From an uncultured Crocinitomix sp. (lineage in GTDB: Bacteria; Bacteroidota; Bacteroidia; Flavobacteriales_D; Crocinitomicaceae): DNA of 52,035 nucleotides. The notes below the pieces were generated by a model. That model did no database searches. It saw nothing but the letters and a program-made list of their open reading frames with translations, and was not told the origin of the DNA. Shown here one piece after another: positions 26,892 to 35,723 of this stretch (position 1 is the first letter of the stretch; each line of letters starts with the position of its first letter). The position numbers and the translations under genes are program-made. Location: assembly GCA_937139035.1 (NCBI GenBank), contig CAKZPK010000519.1, positions 1-52,035 of the forward strand, given 5' to 3'.

Positions 26892-27497
26892 ATGGCATTT
26901 GAATTACCTGCATTACCATATGCGCATAACGCTTTAGAACCAAACATTGATACGCAAACCATGGAAATTCACCACGGAAAGCACCACAATGGATATACTA
27001 CTAAATTAAACGGGGCTATTGAAGGAACTGATTTAGCTGATCAGTCAATCGAGGATATTTTAGCTAATTGTGCTGACAATCCTGCTGTAAGAAATAACGG
27101 TGGTGGTTTTTACAATCACTCATTATTTTGGACTGTAATGTCACCAAATGGTGGTGGAGAACCTTCAGGAGAATTGGCGGATGCAATTAATGAAGCATTT
27201 GGAGATTTTGAGACTTTTAAAAACACGTTCTCAAATGCAGCTGCAACTAGATTTGGTTCTGGTTGGGCTTGGCTTTGTGTACACCCAGGAGGAAAAGTTG
27301 AAGTTTGTTCAACACCTAACCAAGACAATCCATTAATGAATGGAATTGGTTGCGGCGGTACTCCAATTTTAGGACTAGATGTTTGGGAACATGCATATTA
27401 CCTAAAATACCAAAACAGAAGACCTGATTACGTAAACGCATTTTTTAACGCAATCAACTGGGATGAAGTTTCTAGCAGATATGCTACAAGCAAATAA
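26892..27497 (+). CDS. sodA: Superoxide dismutase, Mn-type by motif
   Basis: 201 residues of the Fe/Mn family: [13 protein letters not shown] at the start, the metal-site pieces [10 protein letters not shown] (His), [10 protein letters not shown] (His) and [20 protein letters not shown] (Asp and His). Two positions point to the manganese type: Gly-Gly before NHSLFW, and Gln in [10 protein letters not shown], where iron enzymes usually carry Gln at the first position and none at the second. It dismutates superoxide to peroxide and oxygen. No signal peptide, so cytoplasmic. Single-gene unit with promoter and terminator. Confidence 0.95.
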   Translation: MAFELPALPYAHNALEPNIDTQTMEIHHGKHHNGYTTKLNGAIEGTDLADQSIEDILANCADNPAVRNNGGGFYNHSLFWTVMSPNGGGEPSGELADAINEAFGDFETFKNTFSNAAATRFGSGWAWLCVHPGGKVEVCSTPNQDNPLMNGIGCGGTPILGLDVWEHAYYLKYQNRRPDYVNAFFNAINWDEVSSRYATSK

Positions 27498-27524
27498 GCC
27501 TTAATCACCCCAATACATTATTAT

Positions 27525-27577
27525 AACCGTCACTCCTGACACTTTAGTTACTATTGTCAAAAGAGTGACGGTTTTTT
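27525..27577 (+). terminator. Intrinsic terminator of the superoxide dismutase gene
   Basis: Arms AACCGTCACTC and GAGTGACGGTT (11 bp, perfect) with a further TGAC/GTCA pair inside, followed by TTTTTT; 28 bp after the stop. Confidence 0.88.
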
Positions 27578-27590
27578 CACCACTATAACC

Positions 27591-27947
27591 ATGAATAAAT
27601 TTACGCTCCCAATATTTCTATTATCGTTGATTAGTTTAACTTCTTGTTTGAAAGAAAAAACCCTTCCTGTGGGTTGCGATAAGGTTATATCCTACGAACT
27701 TGAAATAAGACCAATTATTGAGTCTTCTTGTAAAACAGGGCTTGGCGGTGGAACGGGATGCCATGACGCATGGATAGACGATTATTCGCAAGTAAAATCT
27801 CAATTAGTGTCTGGCACTTGGCAAAATGAGGTTTTAATTGAAAAAACAATGCCTGTTATGCCCAATGATTTTGATATTGATTCTTTAACAGCTGCTGAAA
27901 TCCAAACTATGAAATGTTGGATTGATCAAGGCTATCCGGAGAATTAG
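27591..27947 (+). CDS. Lipoprotein with an expanded heme-like C-x9-CH motif
   Basis: 118 residues. Lipobox TSC (Cys19) after a clear signal peptide. The mature part contains IIESSCKTGLGGGTGCHDAW: two cysteines and a histidine in a CxxCH-like setting, but with nine residues between the cysteines where cytochrome c has two. Later residues (MPVMPNDF, LTAAEIQTMKCWIDQGYPEN) match the C-terminal half of small Bacteroidota cytochrome-like lipoproteins, including the methionine position. It may be a cytochrome with a widened site or a descendant that lost heme. The stop codon opens a TTAGTAT tandem repeat. Confidence 0.68.
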   Translation: MNKFTLPIFLLSLISLTSCLKEKTLPVGCDKVISYELEIRPIIESSCKTGLGGGTGCHDAWIDDYSQVKSQLVSGTWQNEVLIEKTMPVMPNDFDIDSLTAAEIQTMKCWIDQGYPEN

Positions 27948-27971
27948 TATTTAGTATTTAGTATTTAGTAT
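27944..27971. repeat. Four perfect TTAGTAT repeats
   Basis: Four copies of the heptamer in a row start at the stop codon of the preceding gene. The next 180 bp, up to the leuS promoter, is low-complexity sequence with several variants of CATTGAAAAATTG. Confidence 0.85.
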
Positions 27972-28161
27972 CAAGACGCGATCCAGATGATTGGATTAGC
28001 TGTAGTTGAACACTTATCCTATTCTCGCTATACCTTTAATTTTTCAAAACTGCTCATAGCTAATTGGATCTTATTCATTGAATAATTGAACATTGCTAAC
28101 TACCAATTGTACATTGAAAAATTGCTCATTGAAAATTATACATTGAGAAATTGAAAATCAC

Positions 28162-28169
28162 TACCTTTG
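28162..28169 (+). promoter_or_regulatory. -7 box of the leuS promoter
   Basis: TACCTTTG matches TAnnTTTG exactly, 25 bp before the leuS ATG; TTG lies 16 bases upstream. No T-box leader is present: the space is too short, and T-box control is not usual in this phylum. Confidence 0.55.
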
Positions 28170-28194
28170 CCCCTTTCTAATAAGAATCAAGGAC

Positions 28195-30975
28195 ATGGAA
28201 TATAATTTTAAGGACATTGAGGCCAAATGGCAGCAATACTGGGCAGAAAACAAAACATTTAGTGCAGAAGACACATCTGACAAACCAAAATATTATGGTT
28301 TATCAATGTTTCCTTACCCTTCTGGTGCAGGCTTACATGTTGGTCACCCACTAGGTTATATTGCATCTGATATTTATGCGCGTTATAAAAAATTAACGGG
28401 CCATAACGTCCTTCACCCAATGGGTTATGATTCATTTGGGCTTCCTGCAGAGCAATATGCAATTCAAACAGGACAGCATCCTGCCATAACAACAGAAACC
28501 AACCTCAACCGCTATAGAAAGCAGTTGGACAAAATTGGTTTTTCATTTGATTGGGATCGAGAAGTTAGAACATCAGACCCATCTTACTATAAATGGACAC
28601 AATGGATTTTTAAACAGCTATACAACGCCTGGTATAATAAAGACGCCAAGAAAGCAGAAACCATTGACAACTTAGAAGTTATATTTGAAAACGAAGGGAA
28701 TGCAACTGTTAATGCAGATAGTGCTGAAACAGCAACCTTCACAGCTGCTGAATGGAAAGGATATTCAGAAGAAGAACGCCAAAAAATTCTAATGAATTAT
28801 CGCCTTACATTTTTGGCTGATTCATGGGTAAACTGGTGTCCTGCTCTTGGAACAGTTTTAGCAAATGACGAAATTAAAGACGGTGTTTCAGAGAGAGGCG
28901 GTCATCCTGTTGAGCAAAAATTAATGCGCCAATGGAGTATGCGAATTACAGCCTATGCTGAACGTTTAATTAACGATTTAGACACGGTTGACTGGACAGA
29001 TTCTATTAAAGACCAACAACGTAATTGGATTGGAAAATCCGTTGGAGCATCTGTAATTTTCAAAACTGAAAGTGGACACGATATTGAAGTGTTTACAACT
29101 CGTCCAGATACTATTTACGGTGTTTCTTTTATGGTTTTAGCACCAGAACATGACTTGGTTGCTGAATTAACAACAGATAAATACAAGGATGCGATTGCAA
29201 CCTATCAAAAACAAACGAGTTTAAAAACGGAACGCGATCGCCAAGCAGATGTAAAAACAATTAGCGGTGCATTTACAGGTGCATATGCTTTGCATCCTTT
29301 TACCGGTGAAAAAATAGAAATTTGGATTGCTGATTATGTATTGGCAGGATATGGAACGGGTGCAGTAATGGCTGTTCCGTGCGGCGACCAACGTGATTAT
29401 GATTTTGCAGGGCATTTTGGAATTGATATCAAAAACATTTTTAAGGATGTTGATATTTCAGAAGCGGCCTATACTGAAAAAGATGCGGTAATTGCAGATT
29501 CAGACTTCTTAAATGATTTACCAGCTAAAAAAGCGATCAAATTAGCGATATACGAAATTGAAAAACGTGACTTTGGAAAAGGCCAAACGAACTATAGATT
29601 ACGTGATGCTGTCTTTTCAAGACAACGCTATTGGGGAGAACCATTCCCCGTTTACTATAAAGGAGACACTCCTTATTTAGTTCCTGATGCCGATTTACCA
29701 GTAACACTTCCAGAAGTTGATAAATATTTACCAACTGAGGATGGCGAACCACCTTTGGCAAGAGCTGAAAATGATGCTTGGAATGTATTTATGGGCGACC
29801 GAATGGAGTACAATACTATGCCAGGTTGGGCAGGTTCTTCATGGTACTTTTTAAGATATATGGACCCTCAAAATGAGGAAGCATTTGTATCGAAAGAAAA
29901 AGCAGATTATTGGAATCAGGTTGATTTATATATTGGAGGATCAGAGCACGCTACGGGTCACTTATTATATTCAAGATTCTGGACAAAGTTTTTGTATGAC
30001 ATGGGCTTTATTAGTTTTAATGAGCCGTTTAAGAAGATGATTAACCAGGGGATGATTTTGGGTAAATCTGCCATTGCTTATATTTCTGATGATGGTAAAT
30101 TACATTCTTACGATACAATAAAAGATCAATTAAAAACGGGTGGATATCGTGAGATTAAAATCTGGATTGATTTATTGAATGATGATGAGTCTATTAAAAT
30201 TGATGAGTTGCGTGCATGGCAACCTCAATTTAAAGACATTGAGATTGTCCCTAATAGTGAAGGAAAAATCATAGTAAGGAGAGAAGTTGACAAGATGTCA
30301 AAACGTTGGTTTAATGTTGTTAATCCTGATGAGCTTTGCAATAAATTTGGCGCAGACACCCTACGTTGTTACGAAATGTTCTTAGGACCATTAGAGCAAG
30401 CAAAACCTTGGGATACTAAAGGAATTAATGGTGTACACAACTTTTTACGTAAGTTCTGGAGACTATTTCATGATGCTGACAATAACTTTGTAGTATCAGA
30501 AGGAGAAGCAGATAAAAAAGCGTTAAAAACGTTGCACAAAACCATCAAAAAAATTCAAGACGATTTAGACCGTTTTTCATTTAACACGGCAGTGTCAAAC
30601 TTCATGATTGCTACAAACGAGTTAACCGAACAAAAATGCAATAACAAAGCCGTTTTGTCTGAATTGTTGATTTTAGTTTCAAGTTACGCTCCACACATTG
30701 CGGAAGAATTATGGGCCAAATTAGGTAACACTGAAAGCATTACAAAAGCAAGCTTTCCAACTTTTAATCCTGCCTTTTTAGTTGAAGCCAACTTTGAGTA
30801 TCCGGTTTCTTTTAACGGTAAAATGCGTTTCAAACTTTCTTTACCAACAGAAATGTCGAAAGAGGATGTTGAAGCTGCAGTTTTAGCAGATGAACAATCA
30901 GCTAAATACTTAGACGGAAAGACGCCGAAGAAAGTAATTGTGGTGCCAAAAAGGATTGTAAACATTGTGGTTTAA
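28195..30975 (+). CDS. leuS: Leucyl-tRNA synthetase
   Basis: 926 residues, class Ia. The HIGH element is HVGH at 48-51, the editing (CP1) domain contains TTRPDTIYGVSFMVLAPEHDLV, and the KMSKS loop is KMSKR at 700-704, with arginine where most enzymes have serine. An extra segment before the KMSK loop (about residues 625-695: YISDDGKLHSYDT...) is typical of LeuRS from Bacteroidota as I recall. The C-terminal tRNA-binding domain is complete. It charges tRNA-Leu, one isoacceptor of which is encoded at 35.6 kb. Single gene with its own promoter. Confidence 0.97.
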   Translation: MEYNFKDIEAKWQQYWAENKTFSAEDTSDKPKYYGLSMFPYPSGAGLHVGHPLGYIASDIYARYKKLTGHNVLHPMGYDSFGLPAEQYAIQTGQHPAITTETNLNRYRKQLDKIGFSFDWDREVRTSDPSYYKWTQWIFKQLYNAWYNKDAKKAETIDNLEVIFENEGNATVNADSAETATFTAAEWKGYSEEERQKILMNYRLTFLADSWVNWCPALGTVLANDEIKDGVSERGGHPVEQKLMRQWSMRITAYAERLINDLDTVDWTDSIKDQQRNWIGKSVGASVIFKTESGHDIEVFTTRPDTIYGVSFMVLAPEHDLVAELTTDKYKDAIATYQKQTSLKTERDRQADVKTISGAFTGAYALHPFTGEKIEIWIADYVLAGYGTGAVMAVPCGDQRDYDFAGHFGIDIKNIFKDVDISEAAYTEKDAVIADSDFLNDLPAKKAIKLAIYEIEKRDFGKGQTNYRLRDAVFSRQRYWGEPFPVYYKGDTPYLVPDADLPVTLPEVDKYLPTEDGEPPLARAENDAWNVFMGDRMEYNTMPGWAGSSWYFLRYMDPQNEEAFVSKEKADYWNQVDLYIGGSEHATGHLLYSRFWTKFLYDMGFISFNEPFKKMINQGMILGKSAIAYISDDGKLHSYDTIKDQLKTGGYREIKIWIDLLNDDESIKIDELRAWQPQFKDIEIVPNSEGKIIVRREVDKMSKRWFNVVNPDELCNKFGADTLRCYEMFLGPLEQAKPWDTKGINGVHNFLRKFWRLFHDADNNFVVSEGEADKKALKTLHKTIKKIQDDLDRFSFNTAVSNFMIATNELTEQKCNNKAVLSELLILVSSYAPHIAEELWAKLGNTESITKASFPTFNPAFLVEANFEYPVSFNGKMRFKLSLPTEMSKEDVEAAVLADEQSAKYLDGKTPKKVIVVPKRIVNIVV

Positions 30976-31029
30976 AAGGATTTTCCAACCCATATTAGCC
31001 AACTTGCGTTAACTATAAAAAGATAACGC

Positions 31030-31569
31030 ATGAAATACTTTGTCATTTTACTTGCAATCCCACTACTAGTTGCGTCTTGCAAAAAAGAAAACTTGAAAAA
31101 ATTAGATGGGGTTAATTATCCAACTGAAAGTCATTTTTTTGATGTAAATAGTGATGGAACGGCAGATTTTGAACTCCGTTTTACGCAGGTATCAAGTAAA
31201 GATATCCCTGTTTCCGAATCTATTATTACAGGTAAATTAATAGAACTAAATTCAACACTTTTACTACCTCATATTGGTGGAAAAACCTTAAAATTAGCTA
31301 AAGGAGACCAAATTGATCATCCGGGCGAATTTATAGACTTGGTACACTATGATCGAAAAATAGTTTCAAGAGAATGGAACGGAGATCAATGGGATGAATT
31401 TTGGACAGTTGATGCCATTTCAGAAGAGACTTATTATATCGGTTATTTATTAAACAACAGTATAGAAAAGAATTTGGGTTGGGCGGAATTTGATATTAAT
31501 ATAGAAGACGCTACCATTACCATGATAGATTCGAAGCAAACTAGTGAAGATTTTATTGTAATTGACTAA
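31030..31569 (+). CDS. Lipoprotein, unknown function
   Basis: 179 residues. Lipobox LVASC (Cys17), then KKENLKKLDGVNYP. A DVNSDGTADFEL segment looks like a short acidic calcium-type loop. The remainder is beta-rich and ends IDSKQTSEDFIVID. I do not recognise the family. It follows leuS by 54 bp and may be partly co-transcribed with it, but there is no functional link in the sequence. Confidence 0.68.
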   Translation: MKYFVILLAIPLLVASCKKENLKKLDGVNYPTESHFFDVNSDGTADFELRFTQVSSKDIPVSESIITGKLIELNSTLLLPHIGGKTLKLAKGDQIDHPGEFIDLVHYDRKIVSREWNGDQWDEFWTVDAISEETYYIGYLLNNSIEKNLGWAEFDINIEDATITMIDSKQTSEDFIVID

Positions 31570-31706
31570 AGTTTTTCAGCCTTCCCAAATAACTCTGTTA
31601 GTTTCTTAAAAAAGAAAATACTGTCCCAAAATGGATTATAAATATTGAGATATTATTCCAACGGTTTCAGTAATTATTTCGTGTTTATATAAAACCATTA
31701 CTATTT

Positions 31707-32360
31707 ATGAAACAGTATCTACTTCTAATCATATTAGGACTAAACATGAGCGCCTTCTCCCAGCAAATACAACTCACGCCAAGTTTTGGTGCATCAACTT
31801 ATTATCGAATTTTCCCAGATGAGTATTATGACAATCCAAATGATTTAAAACTGACAACGGATATTGCCATTCAATACTTGCATAAGGTGAATTTTGGAAC
31901 ATTTAGTTACGGCATTAACTTCACCGATTATTCAGGCAAACACTTAGATGGGTGGTATGGTTTTTCGGGATATGGTAAAACCGAGGGAGACTTCCATAAT
32001 CGCTCAGTCGGCATTCAATTTGCTTTTATTGATCGTGTTTTTAATGACAAGTTTGAAGCAGTATATGGCATTAACTGGAACTATCGAATAACAAGTTCGC
32101 GAACAGGTTACAGCACCTATTATTCAGTTTCTTCTATAGAACCATATTATGGCTTATTAAATTCAGAAGGTGGAAGAAAGTTCTTGCCATTTTTAACTTG
32201 CGGACTTGCCTACCCCATTTCAATTAATGATCAATTTATTTTTGTTCCCGGTTTCAAAACTGCCTTTGGTTTATTAAAAGAATATGATGATTATCGCCGT
32301 TGGAGCAATTATTTTAGCCTTGGATTGCGGTATGATTTTACAGCATCAGATAAAAAATAA
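31707..32360 (+). CDS. Outer-membrane beta-barrel-like protein, unknown function
   Basis: 217 residues. Signal peptide (MKQYLLLIILGLNMSAFSQQ) followed by strands rich in Tyr, Phe and Gly (FGTFSYGINFTDYSG, YGINWNYRITSSRTGYSTYYS) and a last strand FSLGLRYDF that resembles the closing strand of outer-membrane barrels. It is convergent with the heme/copper protein gene, with 54 bp between them containing an imperfect hairpin (32363-32392). No family is recognised. Confidence 0.7.
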   Translation: MKQYLLLIILGLNMSAFSQQIQLTPSFGASTYYRIFPDEYYDNPNDLKLTTDIAIQYLHKVNFGTFSYGINFTDYSGKHLDGWYGFSGYGKTEGDFHNRSVGIQFAFIDRVFNDKFEAVYGINWNYRITSSRTGYSTYYSVSSIEPYYGLLNSEGGRKFLPFLTCGLAYPISINDQFIFVPGFKTAFGLLKEYDDYRRWSNYFSLGLRYDFTASDKK

Positions 32361-32414
32361 AAGAGGCATCTACGCGAACGTAAATGCCCCTCACCTTTCA
32401 TAGAGGTTGGTTGG

Positions 32415-33983
32415 TTATCTCTTTATAATTCTTCCTGAATAATGTTTTCCGTTAATGAGCATTGAATAATTATACAGCCCATTAGATACTTCCGTTTCAA
32501 TTTCTGACTTTCCGTCCCAAGTAATAGACTGTGCGCCTTGCTCCTGTTCACCGCGGTATAATCTTCGCACGATCTTTCCGTTCATGTCATAAATAAACAA
32601 ACTAACAAAGCTCTTTTCGGTTAAGTTATATTCAATAGCAATCGTTTCATCAAATGGATTCGGATAAACTGATATCTGCTTATTCGGCAGGATTTCTTCC
32701 TCAGCACTTAAATCCTCCAGGTAAATTGTATTTAAGCTGTCCAAATTGACAAATTCATCTCCTTCTTCATATCCCATAATATGGAAATACACCAAAAACA
32801 TTTCGTCTGTCGTATTAAATCCTGGGCCAACATCAACAGGCGGATCTGCAGGATTGTGCGGATTACCGCTTGTATTATCAAACTCGGCTTTCCCTCTCAA
32901 ATTACTTCCTGCTGGCATTTTTTGCATGTATTCAAACCAATAAAAATCTTGCCAGTCAAAATTCCATCTTGGAATTCTAACAAAAGGAATCGTATCTCCA
33001 CCTGGGTCTAAAGCATATGCTTCAATTGATTTACCTAAAAGATGCATGTGTGGAAAAGTACTTAACACTGTAACATCAAGCGCAATATCATCATATGCGG
33101 CATTTACTGTAGTCACTTCATCAGCAGGCAAGTCAAATTCCCAATTCTGTAAGAAAGCTCCAGCCAAAATTTCTCTAAAATCATCTACAGGCTCATCATA
33201 AAAGTAAAAATGAACTTTAGTTTGATCATACTCACCATAACTACCGTGTGGGTAATGCATTGCAAATACAACATTTGAACCTGCAGTCAAAATCATTCCT
33301 GCCGAAAAGTCTTCTGAACTTGGGAAAATAGTTGGTCTTGCACCTGGCGTATAACCAGCCATTAATGGATCAACAGTAGGTCCACCACAATTTCCTCCAA
33401 TCGTATCAGTAGGGTAATCACCTTCTGCATCTGCATGAACTAAACAATGGTGTACAATTGAAGAATTTCCTGGAATAATTTCTATTGCTTTAACTTTTCT
33501 ATCATTCGCCAAACCTGTTGGCAATGAAATACAGATATAATCGTCAAACTCTTCTGTAGCCTTACTCATATAAAGTGGCATCTCTACAACCAAATCAGGT
33601 GTACCTGGTAAAAGTTGCTCTGCATCAAATACGGGAGGTGGTGGTGCCAATTCTGGATCTCCTTCAAGTCCTCCACCATTTGCCCAATCAATTATTGTAT
33701 TTCTTTCATATTCTGTCAATATTCTTTCGTCAAAATAATGTTGGAAAGAAGAATCCGGCATCCACGGGGGCATTACATTATACTCTACATAAGACTGAAT
33801 TAGAGAACGATAATCGTAAGCGGTAGAATATTCTAATATTGAAAAGGGCGCCACTCCATCTGGATTATGACACTTTGCACATTTATCAAAAAAAATCTCT
33901 GCAGCATCCTCACTCCAAGTAGGTTGAGCCATAGCAGAAATTGATAAAAAAGCAAAAATAAAAGAGAGTAAAAGTTGTTTCAT
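32415..33983 (-). CDS. Secreted heme plus type II copper monooxygenase-like protein with T9SS tail
   Basis: 522 residues from the ATG at 33983, which starts a good signal peptide; 13 upstream residues in frame are unlikely. Modules in order: a heme site CAKCH at 35-39 with the mono-heme context up to about 110; a PHM/DBM-type copper region with IVHHCLVH (His178, His179), AMHYPHG (His243) and PHMHLLG (His312, His314), matching the copper-ligand pattern of peptidylglycine and dopamine monooxygenases, plus a candidate Met near 353-356; and a T9SS type A sorting tail (SVYPNPFDETIAIEYNLTE...). It is probably exported to the outer surface; the reaction is unknown. Confidence 0.85.
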   Translation of the reverse strand: MKQLLLSFIFAFLSISAMAQPTWSEDAAEIFFDKCAKCHNPDGVAPFSILEYSTAYDYRSLIQSYVEYNVMPPWMPDSSFQHYFDERILTEYERNTIIDWANGGGLEGDPELAPPPPVFDAEQLLPGTPDLVVEMPLYMSKATEEFDDYICISLPTGLANDRKVKAIEIIPGNSSIVHHCLVHADAEGDYPTDTIGGNCGGPTVDPLMAGYTPGARPTIFPSSEDFSAGMILTAGSNVVFAMHYPHGSYGEYDQTKVHFYFYDEPVDDFREILAGAFLQNWEFDLPADEVTTVNAAYDDIALDVTVLSTFPHMHLLGKSIEAYALDPGGDTIPFVRIPRWNFDWQDFYWFEYMQKMPAGSNLRGKAEFDNTSGNPHNPADPPVDVGPGFNTTDEMFLVYFHIMGYEEGDEFVNLDSLNTIYLEDLSAEEEILPNKQISVYPNPFDETIAIEYNLTEKSFVSLFIYDMNGKIVRRLYRGEQEQGAQSITWDGKSEIETEVSNGLYNYSMLINGKHYSGRIIKR

Positions 33984-34109
33984 GCAGTACATTATTTTAA
34001 TGCTATCATCCCCAAAATTCACTCACAAACTATGTAATACTAGTTCTAGCAAATTGGTAGACAACCACCAAATATAATGTTAATTCCCATTAAATCAAAG
34101 TAATCAGTC

Positions 34110-35267
34110 CTAACCAACCAGATTTGAAGCAAAGATTCGGGTCTGTTTATCTGTTTCAAATAATTGCTCCAATGTTGGATTTTTTATGAAGGCTATTTCA
34201 CTTACAGCCTTTTCATTGATCTCTGCTATTTCCAAAAACTTAATCTTATCTGCTAAGAAAGCAGCAACTGAAATTTCGTTTGCAGCATTTAAAATACAAG
34301 GAGCGTTTCCACCTTTTTCCATCACCTCGTAAGCCAACCTCAAATTTGTAAAAGTTTCCAAATCTGGCTTTTCAAAAGTAAGGGTTGGATAGTCCATAAA
34401 ATTGAAACGTTCAAAATCAGTTTCCATACGGTTTGGATATGTTAAAGCATACTGTATTGGTAACTTCATGTCGGGTAAACCCATTTGAGCTTTCATTGAT
34501 CCATCTTTAAATTGCACTAAAGAGTGGACAATAGATTGAGGATGCACAATTACATCAATTTGCTCATTCTTTAAACCGAATAACCATTTTGCTTCAATCA
34601 CCTCTAAACCTTTATTCATCATTGAAGCAGAATCAATAGTGATTTTTGCGCCCATTTCCCAATTGGGATGTTTGAGTGCTTGTTCTTTCGTTGTGTTTTG
34701 CAAATCTGCCCGCTTTTTGCCACGGAAAGGACCTCCAGAAGCAGTCAAATAAATTTTCTCTATTGGGTTTTGATATTCTCCCGTTAAACATTGGAAAATA
34801 GCAGAATGCTCAGAGTCTACAGGATAAATATTAACGCCCTTTTGTCTTGCTAGTTTTGTAATAATCTCACCGGCAACAACAAGGGTTTCTTTATTTGCCA
34901 AAGCAATATTCTTTCCTGCTTCAATAGCTGCAATTGTAGGTTTTAATCCTGAAAACCCAACCAAAGCTGTTAAAACAATGTCCACCTCATCCATTTGCGT
35001 AACCTGAGCCAACGCTTCTTCTCCGGTGTACACTTTAATATCTGCCTCAAATAAAGCATTGTCTACTTTTTCATACAACGACTCCTCCGCTATAACCACC
35101 ACGTTTGGACGAAACTCTAAGGCTTGTTCAATCAATAAATCGGCATTTCGGTTAGCTGTTAAAACAGAAATCTCAAAAATTTCAGGGTAGGATTTCACCA
35201 CCTCTAGTGTTTGTGTTCCTATTGATCCTGTTGAACCTAAAAGCGCTATCTTTTTCTTTTCTGACAT
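34110..35267 (-). CDS. dxr: 1-deoxy-D-xylulose-5-phosphate reductoisomerase
   Basis: 385 residues from the ATG at 35267; the codon before it is TTG. NADPH motif GSTGSIGTQTLEVV (8-21), ALANKETLV and PVDSEHSAIFQCL (metal/substrate, about 147-159), SGGPFRGK and HPNWEMGAKITIDSASMMNKGLEVIEAKWLF (about 196-226) are the standard DXR signatures. It makes methylerythritol phosphate, the committed step of non-mevalonate isoprenoid synthesis. Single gene on the minus strand. A TATTTTTG box lies so close to the ATG that a very short leader would be implied, so I do not call it. Confidence 0.97.
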   Translation of the reverse strand: MSEKKKIALLGSTGSIGTQTLEVVKSYPEIFEISVLTANRNADLLIEQALEFRPNVVVIAEESLYEKVDNALFEADIKVYTGEEALAQVTQMDEVDIVLTALVGFSGLKPTIAAIEAGKNIALANKETLVVAGEIITKLARQKGVNIYPVDSEHSAIFQCLTGEYQNPIEKIYLTASGGPFRGKKRADLQNTTKEQALKHPNWEMGAKITIDSASMMNKGLEVIEAKWLFGLKNEQIDVIVHPQSIVHSLVQFKDGSMKAQMGLPDMKLPIQYALTYPNRMETDFERFNFMDYPTLTFEKPDLETFTNLRLAYEVMEKGGNAPCILNAANEISVAAFLADKIKFLEIAEINEKAVSEIAFIKNPTLEQLFETDKQTRIFASNLVG

Positions 35268-35515
35268 CAATGCAAAAATAAGGTTTGTTAAATATAATCC
35301 GTTTGAATTTAAAGCTGAATCTAAAATTATGAACTTAATTCAATCCGATTAAAAACAACTATCAACCCATTTAGTTCAAGAAATTCTAAAAATATTACGT
35401 TCACAACACACCATTAATAGGGCATTCTTTCTGTTTAAATCAGCATTTCCTATTCAACTCAATTTGTTATTCTTTAAAATTTGATTTCTAGTTACTTCGT
35501 TTTTTTTATCATTTT

Positions 35516-35546
35516 TTTGGTTGAATAAAAAATCTCCTTATCTTTG
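35516..35546 (+). promoter_or_regulatory. Promoter of tRNA-Leu (TTTG-N19-TATCTTTG)
   Basis: TTTG (35516-35519) and TATCTTTG (35539-35546) match both boxes of the Bacteroidota promoter with exact 19-base spacing, 37 bp before the tRNA. This is the best promoter in the window. The 250 bp upstream of it hold nothing I can name. Confidence 0.85.
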
Positions 35547-35583
35547 CACTCCCTTCTTCAAAAGTGAAGAAATAGTGCGTAAT

Positions 35584-35665
35584 GCGGGTGTGGTGAAATT
35601 GGTAGACATGCTAGACTTAGGATCTAGTGCTTCACGGCGTGTGGGTTCGAGTCCCTCCACCCGCA
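35584..35665 (+). tRNA. tRNA-Leu (anticodon UAG)
   Basis: 82 nt. Acceptor GCGGGTG pairs with CACCCGC, discriminator A. Anticodon stem CTAGA/TCTAG with loop CTTAGGA gives anticodon UAG, reading CUA and related codons. A class II variable arm (TGCTTCACGGCGT) and T-loop GTTCGAGTC are present. CCA is not encoded. The transcript may continue into tig, 59 bp downstream. Confidence 0.97.
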
Positions 35666-35723
35666 CTAACAATGGTCTAGGCTTAGCCTAGGCCATTTTT
35701 GTTTAAAACAAAATTTGATAACA

